Below, one piece after another: positions 57,569 to 64,000 of a stretch of DNA of 64,000 bases. The position numbers and the translations under genes were made by a program. Under the pieces are notes generated by a model. The model did no database searches. It was not told the origin of the DNA and saw nothing but the letters and a program-made list of their open reading frames with translations. Origin of the DNA: Rubripirellula lacrimiformis (lineage in GTDB: Bacteria > Planctomycetota > Planctomycetia > Pirellulales > Pirellulaceae). The stretch is from contig NZ_CP036525.1 in the NCBI RefSeq assembly GCF_007741535.1, forward strand, positions 6,758,001 through 6,822,000. The letters are read 5' to 3'. The first letter of the stretch is position 1. Each line of letters opens with the position of its first letter.

Positions 57569-58417
57569 ATGACCCTACTTGGGAAGTCCTTCACTGCCCT
57601 CATCCTGATCCTCAGTGCCGTATTCATGGTGCTGGCGCTTGCGGTTAACGCATCTCACCGCAACTGGCGGGATGTCGTGCTGACCGGAATCGACGGGCAA
57701 CCAGGGCTGAAGCAGCAAATCGAAAACACCACTCGTGTGAACGAACAGCTTCGCGATTCGCAACAACGTGCCCAGGCATCGCTGGACCGCGAACAGGCGA
57801 CTCGCCGGACCGCACTGGCCGCTCTGTCGACTCAGTTGGACCAACTGAAAAGCGACCTGCAACAGAGCGAAGCTAGCGTCCAGAAGCTGACCGCCCAAGT
57901 CCAGGAACTGACCCAGATCGACCTTAGCCGAGCACAAGAATTGGAACGGCTAACCGCCGAAAATTCGAAGCTCCGTACGTCGGTCCGAACCGAACAACAA
58001 GATCGCGACCAACTGTTTACCCAAACATTGGAACTGACCGATCAAATGAACAAGCTGCGTGGCTTCAAACAACAGTTGGAAGAACGCAACTCGCAACTGA
58101 TGGCGCAAGTCACCCGATTCGAAGAAGTGGTCGCGTCCAAAGGCATCGACGTCAACGAGCCCTTGGATGGTGCACCACCGATGCGAAACGGCAAGATCCT
58201 AGAGATCGACCGACCGCGTCGCTTGACTTTGGTATCGATTGGATACGACGAAGGATTGCGTGAAGGCCATATGCTGGAAGTGACCCGCGATGGCCGTTAC
58301 ATCGGAAAGCTGAAGATCCGCAAGACCGAACCAGATCGCGCGGTCGCCGAGATCATGATCGATTACAGCGACGGAATCATGCAGGAGAACGACCGTGTCG
58401 ACACAACCCTCGATTGA
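57569..58417 (+). CDS. Membrane-anchored coiled-coil protein
   Basis: 282 residues. One membrane helix (FTALILILSAVFMVLALAVN) is followed by a long coiled coil (about 55-190, rich in Gln, Leu, Glu and Arg, such as LKQQIENTTRVNEQLRDSQQ). A C-terminal beta-like domain (GKILEIDRPRRLTLVSIGYD; HMLEVTRDGRYIGKLKIR) follows. It overlaps the next gene by 23 bases, so the two are translationally coupled. The topology is that of an envelope or cell-shape scaffold; the C-terminal domain resembles the MreC beta core only loosely. Function unknown. Confidence 0.75.
   Translation: MTLLGKSFTALILILSAVFMVLALAVNASHRNWRDVVLTGIDGQPGLKQQIENTTRVNEQLRDSQQRAQASLDREQATRRTALAALSTQLDQLKSDLQQSEASVQKLTAQVQELTQIDLSRAQELERLTAENSKLRTSVRTEQQDRDQLFTQTLELTDQMNKLRGFKQQLEERNSQLMAQVTRFEEVVASKGIDVNEPLDGAPPMRNGKILEIDRPRRLTLVSIGYDEGLREGHMLEVTRDGRYIGKLKIRKTEPDRAVAEIMIDYSDGIMQENDRVDTTLD
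58383..58387 (+). promoter_or_regulatory. Ribosome binding site inside the upstream coding region
   Basis: AGGAG lies 7 nt before the GTG at 58395, inside the end of the coiled-coil gene, supporting the overlapping start of the next gene. Confidence 0.65.
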
Positions 58418-58598
58418 TACTCGTAAACAACCACCAAGCGTCTACACCGTGATGCTGCTGCTTAGCATGCTGTTCATGCTGATCGCCGTCATCGCCATGT
58501 GGATCGAACTGAACCGCTGGGCCCCCGATTACTATCGCACCGGCACAGCCAACCCGTCGGTCATGGTTGCACCGACATCGATGCCAACCTTTGGCTAA
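58395..58598 (+). CDS. Small single-helix membrane protein
   Basis: 67 residues from GTG 58395, overlapping the end of the coiled-coil gene by 23 bases. One membrane helix (YTVMLLLSMLFMLIAVIAMW) lies between a short polar N-terminus (MSTQPSIDTRKQPPS) and a short tail ending MAPTSMPTFG-like Pro/Ser-rich sequence. The overlap and AGGAG site argue that it is real and functions with the coiled-coil protein. I do not recognise a family. Confidence 0.7.
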   Translation: MSTQPSIDTRKQPPSVYTVMLLLSMLFMLIAVIAMWIELNRWAPDYYRTGTANPSVMVAPTSMPTFG

Positions 58599-58641
58599 GA
58601 AATCTGGACGCAGCGTGGCCCCGTGCCACCCGTTCCAGGAT

Positions 58642-58665
58642 CGCGAAAGACAGACGTCTTTCGCG
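58642..58665 (+). terminator. Hairpin after the small membrane protein gene
   Basis: CGCGAAAGAC (58642-58651) pairs perfectly with GTCTTTCGCG (58656-58665) around a 4-base loop, 43 bases after the stop. No T-tract follows. About 50 bases on, CTGACCGGATGG is repeated in near-tandem. Confidence 0.5.
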
Positions 58666-58870
58666 TAAGTCTTGGCGCCGGGACCTCCGGTTGCCAACGA
58701 CGCGGAACCGGATGGCTCCTGACCGGATGGCGCCTGACCGGATGGAAGTCAACCGGCAGTTGCCCAACCGACAAGCGGATCACCGTCTTCCCCCATGCGG
58801 GAGATTCGATCGGGCAGACACGCCGCGGGCGCATCCCCGCAACGACGATTAGTCACCGCCGATGGCGCCC

Positions 58871-60316
58871 CTATTCATCATCTGCGATGGGCTCTGAATC
58901 GCCCATGAAGTAGCGATTCAGGAACTCTTTTCGATCGCCTTCTTCGGCCGCCAATTGAACCATCGCGTACAGACGCTGTTGGTCGCGGCGTTTCTTTTCC
59001 CCCAGCGCCTCGTCATCGGTAAAGTACGCCGGCAGCGGCTCTTGGATTTCGAAACACTCCGGTTCTCGCGGACCTGCGATGACGCCGTGTCGGTCCAACA
59101 TCGCGATCGCGGTGTCCAATCGATGATCGTGACGACTGACCCGCTGCAGGCGGTCATTAAGCCACTGCAACCCGAATGCCTTGCACTGTTCCGGATGTTC
59201 GCCAATCGCCGTGTAGAGGCGGCTATAGAAACTGGCATCCGGATTGGACCATTCGATGAACTGCATCTGGGTCATCAGGTCGGACTGTTCGTACAACCAA
59301 CGACACAGGCTAGGCCGGCCATCCCGACCGGCCCGTCCGATCTCTTGATAATACGATTCGATCGACCCGGGCGTCTCGGCATGAATCACCATCCGAATGT
59401 CTTCTTTATCGACCCCCATCCCAAAGGCCGGCGTGGCCAACACGACATCGGCATCACCGGTCATGAATTCGTCCTGAATGCGTCGCCGTTTGCCCCGCGG
59501 TAGATCGCCGTGATAGGTCACATGATCGACCCCGCGCCGCATCAGGGCATCACTGAATCGTTCCAGGGTTTTGATCAGCGAAAAGTAAACGATCACGCTG
59601 CCACCGCGGTAAACCGGATCGGCCAAGGTTTCAGCGATCACGTCGATCTTTTCGTCTTCGTCAAAGACGGGCTGAACATCCAGCTTCAAATTGGGACGAT
59701 CAATCCCTTCGTGGAACAACCGGATGTCGCCGGGGGCAATTCCCATTTGGCGATAGATATCGCTTCGGCATTCGCTGGTCGCCGTCGCGGTCAGCGCGAT
59801 CGTAACCGGATCGCCCAACTGTTTTCGAATCTGTTGGATCCGGGAATAATCGGGGCGAAAATCATGCCCCCACTGGCTGACACAATGGGCTTCGTCGATC
59901 GCCAACAACCGCACATTCCGCTTGGCCAAGACATCACAAAAATCAGCTTTCCGAAACCGCTCGGGGGTCACATACAGCAACCGGTACCGCCCCTTGGAAA
60001 CATCGTCGTAGCGTTGTTGGCGAGTCGATCGATCCAGCGATGAATTGATGTAAGCGGCGTCAATTCCGCGACGCACCAAGGAACCGACCTGGTCGTGCAT
60101 CAAAGCAATCAGCGGCGACAAGACCAACACCAGATCGCCCTGGTCGTCAGGCATCGCCAGTGCCGGGATCTGATAACAGACCGATTTGCCCATGCCCGTC
60201 GGCATCACCACCATCGCATGCCGGCCAGACATCACATGATCAATCACTTCGGCCTGGCTGCCGCGGAATCGGTCGTAGCCGAAACAGGACTTCAGCAATT
60301 GGCGAGGTGAGTTCAT
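58871..60316 (-). CDS. recQ: RecQ-type ATP-dependent DNA helicase lacking the usual zinc site
   Basis: 481 residues from ATG 60316; an upstream extension to 60499 adds nothing conserved. Helicase motifs are complete: PTGMGKSVCYQIPAL (Walker A), DEAHCVSQWGHDFRPDY (DEAH box plus RecQ-specific aromatic loop), ALTATAT, and EIGRAGRDGRPSLCRW. The C-terminal part (DLMTQMQFIEWSNPDASFYS; DTAIAMLDRHGV) has no C4 zinc cluster and no HRDC domain, unlike standard RecQ of about 600 residues. It is therefore a short RecQ-like helicase, with 3'-5' unwinding expected. It stands alone. Confidence 0.9.
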   Translation of the reverse strand: MNSPRQLLKSCFGYDRFRGSQAEVIDHVMSGRHAMVVMPTGMGKSVCYQIPALAMPDDQGDLVLVLSPLIALMHDQVGSLVRRGIDAAYINSSLDRSTRQQRYDDVSKGRYRLLYVTPERFRKADFCDVLAKRNVRLLAIDEAHCVSQWGHDFRPDYSRIQQIRKQLGDPVTIALTATATSECRSDIYRQMGIAPGDIRLFHEGIDRPNLKLDVQPVFDEDEKIDVIAETLADPVYRGGSVIVYFSLIKTLERFSDALMRRGVDHVTYHGDLPRGKRRRIQDEFMTGDADVVLATPAFGMGVDKEDIRMVIHAETPGSIESYYQEIGRAGRDGRPSLCRWLYEQSDLMTQMQFIEWSNPDASFYSRLYTAIGEHPEQCKAFGLQWLNDRLQRVSRHDHRLDTAIAMLDRHGVIAGPREPECFEIQEPLPAYFTDDEALGEKKRRDQQRLYAMVQLAAEEGDRKEFLNRYFMGDSEPIADDE

Positions 60317-60569
60317 CAGGATCAGGGATACGAGGGGGCTTGGGGGGCTAGCTGCTTTGCGATCGGTTCTGTCGCGGCGGCATGCTGGACCGAATCGCAT
60401 TCTTTGACAAGCGGGCAGCGATCGTGTTTGCCAGCCAGCCCACATCGCCACGGGCCCCCGACAGAGCCAAATTTTGCATTTTGCCGCCCAATGCACCATA
60501 GTCTTACCGCAGGCGACAACATGAAACCGCTACTTGATCCGACAACCTGAATCCAGGACGAATCGCACG

Positions 60570-61820
60570 ATGAGCACCGATGACCGAGTGGACTTTGAAC
60601 CGATCGAAGGCGAAACGGAAGCCGCCCCGCCCGAAGTCTATGCCGCCAACCTGATTGAATGGGCGATTGAACGACACGCCAGCGACCTGTTTGTTTCCGA
60701 TTCCGAACACTGCGTCATCGTGGCAATCCGGCGACTTGGAAAGATTGAACGCGTCCGCCAACTGGCTCGCGCCTATGGCAAGCGATTGCAGGGACACCTG
60801 CGGGTCATCGCGAACGCGGATGCCGGCGAAACGTTGCGTCCGTGTGATGGCCGCGGCGTGCTGACGACACCCAACGGAAACACGGTGGACGTCCGGCTCA
60901 GCAGCCTGCCGACTCTGTACGGCCAAGACGTTGCCGTCCGGCTGTTCGACCCCGTCCGCGGTGCTCGATCGCTCGACAATCTTGGATTCGACCCGGAGGA
61001 ACTCGCGGTGATCCAAGATCTGATCCACCGGCCTTCCGGGTTGGTGCTGGTCGCCGGCCCGGTTGCCAGCGGCAAATCCAGCACACTGTATTCAGCAATC
61101 CAAGCGCTCAACGACGGCACTCGCAAGATCCATACGCTCGAGGACCCGATCGAACATTCGCTGCCCGGCGTGATGCAGACGCAGGTGAACCTGAAAGCCG
61201 GGCTGGATTTCGCGGACTTGTTGTCTGCCGTTCTTCGCCATAGCCCGGATGTCATCATGGTTGGCGAGATCCGAGACTCACGCACCGCATCGACGGCGGT
61301 CCGGGCGGGTGCCAGTGGCCAATTGGTTTTGGCGACCATCCATGCGAAAAGCAGTGCCGAAGCGATCGACGCGATGCTGCAATACGACACCAAACCAAAG
61401 TTTCTGGCCGGGGCATTGATCGGCGTCATCAATCAACGCTTGTTGCGGCAACTGTGCCCACGCTGCCGAACCCCGGTGCATCAGGTTGACTTGGATATCG
61501 GCGAACGGATTGGATCGCGATTGGACAATCGACCGCCCCGTCTGTTCGAAGCCGTCGGCTGTGACGAGTGCTTTGGTGCCGGCTTTGCATCCCTGGCCTG
61601 CGCCCCGGAAATCATGCGAATCGATCGCGCACTGGCCGACGCGATCGGCAACAGCGCATCGGCGCAAGAACTGGAATCGCTCGCCGTCCAGCGCGGCATG
61701 CTGTGCCTTGCCGAGGTGGTCGCAGCCAGGGTCTTGCGAGGCGACACAACCGCCTTCGAAGGCAATCGCAGCGTCGCCGATCCGCTACTAGCCAACCTAG
61801 CCGCAGTCGCCCAAGGCTAG
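60570..61820 (+). CDS. Type II/IV secretion-type ATPase (GspE/PilB-like), orphan
   Basis: 416 residues from ATG 60570. The protein starts directly with the N2-like domain (IEWAIERHASDLFVSDSEHC). Walker A reads GPVASGKSST at about 162, the Asp box LEDPIEHSLPGVMQTQVN follows, then Walker B VIMVGEIRD near 227 and the His box. A C4 zinc motif of GspE type (CPRC near 296 and CDEC near 331) is present. Typical PilB/GspE proteins are about 550 residues with an N1 domain, missing here. No pilus or secretion genes are nearby. It powers filament assembly or DNA/protein transport at the membrane; partners are elsewhere. Confidence 0.88.
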   Translation: MSTDDRVDFEPIEGETEAAPPEVYAANLIEWAIERHASDLFVSDSEHCVIVAIRRLGKIERVRQLARAYGKRLQGHLRVIANADAGETLRPCDGRGVLTTPNGNTVDVRLSSLPTLYGQDVAVRLFDPVRGARSLDNLGFDPEELAVIQDLIHRPSGLVLVAGPVASGKSSTLYSAIQALNDGTRKIHTLEDPIEHSLPGVMQTQVNLKAGLDFADLLSAVLRHSPDVIMVGEIRDSRTASTAVRAGASGQLVLATIHAKSSAEAIDAMLQYDTKPKFLAGALIGVINQRLLRQLCPRCRTPVHQVDLDIGERIGSRLDNRPPRLFEAVGCDECFGAGFASLACAPEIMRIDRALADAIGNSASAQELESLAVQRGMLCLAEVVAARVLRGDTTAFEGNRSVADPLLANLAAVAQG

Positions 61821-61849
61821 CCCGCCCAAGACACGGCAGAACCACAGCA

Positions 61850-63245
61850 GTCCGCCCAAGCCCAATCGTTTCACCACGCGGGCAACGCCCCTCGCGCACC
61901 CGCAACCAAACGCGCGGGCACGCCCAAACCCAATCGTTTAACCGCGTGGGCAACGCCCCGCGCGTCCCCGCAGCAAAACGCGCGGGCCGATGGCCACACG
62001 GCAAGACAACAGCGCACCACCCAAGACCCAATCGTTTCACCGCGTGGGCAACGCCCCGCGCGTCCCCGCAGCAAAACGCGCGGGCCGATGGCCACGCGGT
62101 TAAACGACAGCGCACACCCCGAGACCCAATCGTTTAACCGCGTGGGCAACGCCCCGCGCGTCCCCGCAACCAAACGCGCGGCCCGATGGCCACGCGGTTA
62201 AACGACAGCGCACACCCCGAGCCCCAATCGTTTAACCGCGTGGGCAACGCCCCGCGCGTCCCCGCAGCCAAACGCGCGGGCCGATGGCCACGCGGTTAAA
62301 CGACAGCGCACACCCCAAGACCAATCGTTTCACCGCGTGGGCAACGCCCCGTGCGTCCCCGCAAACAAACGCGCGGGCCGATGGCCACGCGGTTAAACGA
62401 CAGCGCACACCCCAAGCCCCAATCGTTTAACCGCGTGGGCAACGCCCCGCGCGTACCCGCAGCCAAACGCGCGGGCCGATGGCCACGCGGTTAAACGACA
62501 GCGCACACCCCGAGCCCCAATCGTTTAACCGCGTGGGCAACGCCCCGCGCGTCCCCGCAACCAAACTCGAGGCCCGATGGCCACGCGGTTAAACACCAAC
62601 GCACCACCCAAGACCCGATCGTTTAACCGCGTGGGCAACGCCCCGCGCGTCCCCGCAGCAAAACGCGCGGGCCGATGGCCACGCGGTTAAACGACATCGC
62701 ACACCCCAAGCCCCAATCGTTTAACCGCGTGGGCAACGCCCCGTGCGCCCCCGCAGCAAAACGCGTGGGCGATGGCCACGCGGCAAAACACCAACGCACT
62801 ACCCAAGCCCCAATCGTTTAACCGCGTGGGCAACGCCCCGCGCGTCCCCGCAACCAAACGCGCGGGCCGATGGCCACACGGTTAAACGACAGCGCACCAC
62901 CCAAGACCCAATCGTTTAACCGCGTGGGCAACGCCCCGCGCGTACCCGCAGCCAAACGCGCGGGCCGATGGCCACGCGGTTAAACGACAGCGCACACCCC
63001 GAGCCCAATCGTTTCACCGCGCGGGCAACGCCCCGCGCGCCCCCGCAGCCAAACGCGCGGGCCGATGGCCACGCGGTTAAACGACAGCGCACACCCCAAG
63101 CCCAATCGTTTCACCGCGTGGGCAACGCCCCGCGCGTACCCGCAGCAAAACGCGCGGGCCGATGGCCACGCGGTTAAACGACAGCAGACCGCCCAAGCCG
63201 ACTCGTTTCAGCGCGTGGGCAACGCCCCGCGTATCCCCCTGGGCG
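61850..63245. repeat. Array of about 98-bp palindromic units
   Basis: Units begin at 61864 (68 bases, truncated), 61932, 62030, 62128, 62226, 62323, 62421, 62519, 62617, 62715, 62812, 62910, 63007, 63104 and 63201 (partial), so the period is 97-98. Each full unit starts TCGTTTAACCGCGTGG and, 28-45 bases later, ends with its reverse complement CCACGCGGTTAAACGA. Inside is a second inverted repeat, CCCGCGCGT / ACGCGCGGG. A spacer of about 21 bases (CAGCGCACACCCC-type) follows. The units differ by a few bases. Confidence 0.92.
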
Positions 63246-63275
63246 AACGATAGCGGTACCGAACAAACAAAAAAT

Positions 63276-63305
63276 AAGCCGGCGGTGAATGATCACCGCC
63301 GGCTT
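63276..63305 (-). terminator. Intrinsic terminator of rpoC
   Basis: AAGCCGGCGGTGA pairs with TCACCGCCGGCTT around an ATGA loop, a perfect 13-bp stem. On the minus strand it is followed by a T-rich tract (TTATTTTTTGTTTG), 30 bases after the rpoC stop. This is a classic rho-independent terminator. Confidence 0.92.
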
Positions 63306-63334
63306 TGGATGTTTATCGATACTGAATGACGCCT

Positions 63335-64000
<666 letters not shown>

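Larger units (their letters stand above)
61821..63334. other. Long convergent intergenic region filled by the palindromic array
   Basis: 1514 bases between the 3' ends of the GspE-like gene and rpoC. It contains the 98-bp array (61850-63245) and the rpoC terminator. Open frames here are repeat translations; the 98-base period is not a multiple of three, so the reading frame shifts from unit to unit. Confidence 0.8.

Noticed and set aside
61850-63245. CRISPR array
   Set aside because: Period is ~98 bases and the spacers between palindromes are conserved rather than unique; no cas genes are nearby.
61612-63253. Several open frames inside the 98-bp array coding for Arg/Ala-rich peptides with recurring GHAVKR-like blocks
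   Set aside because: The 98-base period shifts frame at each unit, and the same palindromic DNA is open in several frames. No ribosome site, family or codon pattern supports translation.

Overview
The window looks like a chromosomal segment of a planctomycete of the Pirellulaceae / Rhodopirellula type. The evidence is two formylglycine sulfatases and a SASA esterase, a divergent ECF sigma factor and Ser/Thr kinase pair, SHD1, DUF4332 and GYF_2 proteins, a complete alternative complex III plus caa3 oxidase operon, few clear Shine-Dalgarno sites, and mostly single genes or short operons on both strands. No rRNA, tRNA, prophage, transposase or CRISPR array was recognised. This assignment is inferred from gene content only.

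Layout. 1-9.6 kb: the 3' part of a sialate O-acetylesterase-like gene, dnaE, a secreted Ala/Pro-rich protein, a trypsin-like protease, an inverted pair of hexanucleotide microsatellites, and two small secreted proteins. 9.6-14.5 kb: a GC-rich hairpin with 38-bp direct repeats, a membrane Ser/Thr kinase divergent from an ECF sigma factor, and a PIN-TRAM (YacL-like) membrane protein with a small partner gene. 14.8-29.4 kb: one leftward respiratory operon, actA-actB-actC-actDE(fused)-actF-small membrane protein-SCO-coxB-coxA-coxC-subunit IV. It encodes a quinol:cytochrome c/oxygen oxidoreductase supercomplex. Several of its subunits carry His-rich tails.

30-38 kb: a group IV basic amino acid decarboxylase, two sulfatases, a nucleotidyltransferase-HD protein and a membrane histidine kinase. 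38.2-43 kb: a 1572-residue SMC/RecF-like ATPase carrying two DUF4332 modules, which is the least explained large protein here. 43.4-49.4 kb: HEAT-repeat lipoprotein, SHD1/WD40-like protein, acyltransferase, small membrane protein, and a cofactor-independent phosphoglycerate mutase.

49.5-58.6 kb: aspartate kinase with a duplicated regulatory region, GYF_2 protein, secreted protein, membrane P-loop ATPase, a 29-codon very basic protein gene that is easy to miss, accD, a soluble Ser/Thr kinase, and an overlapping pair of membrane/coiled-coil genes behind a near-consensus promoter. 58.9-64 kb: RecQ-like helicase, an orphan GspE/PilB-type ATPase, a 1.4-kb array of about 98-bp palindromic units, and the 3' end of rpoC with its terminator.

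The main candidates for something new are the 98-bp palindromic array between the convergent gspE-like and rpoC genes, the DUF4332-SMC protein, the tiny basic gene behind alternative hairpins, and the inverted hexanucleotide tracts.
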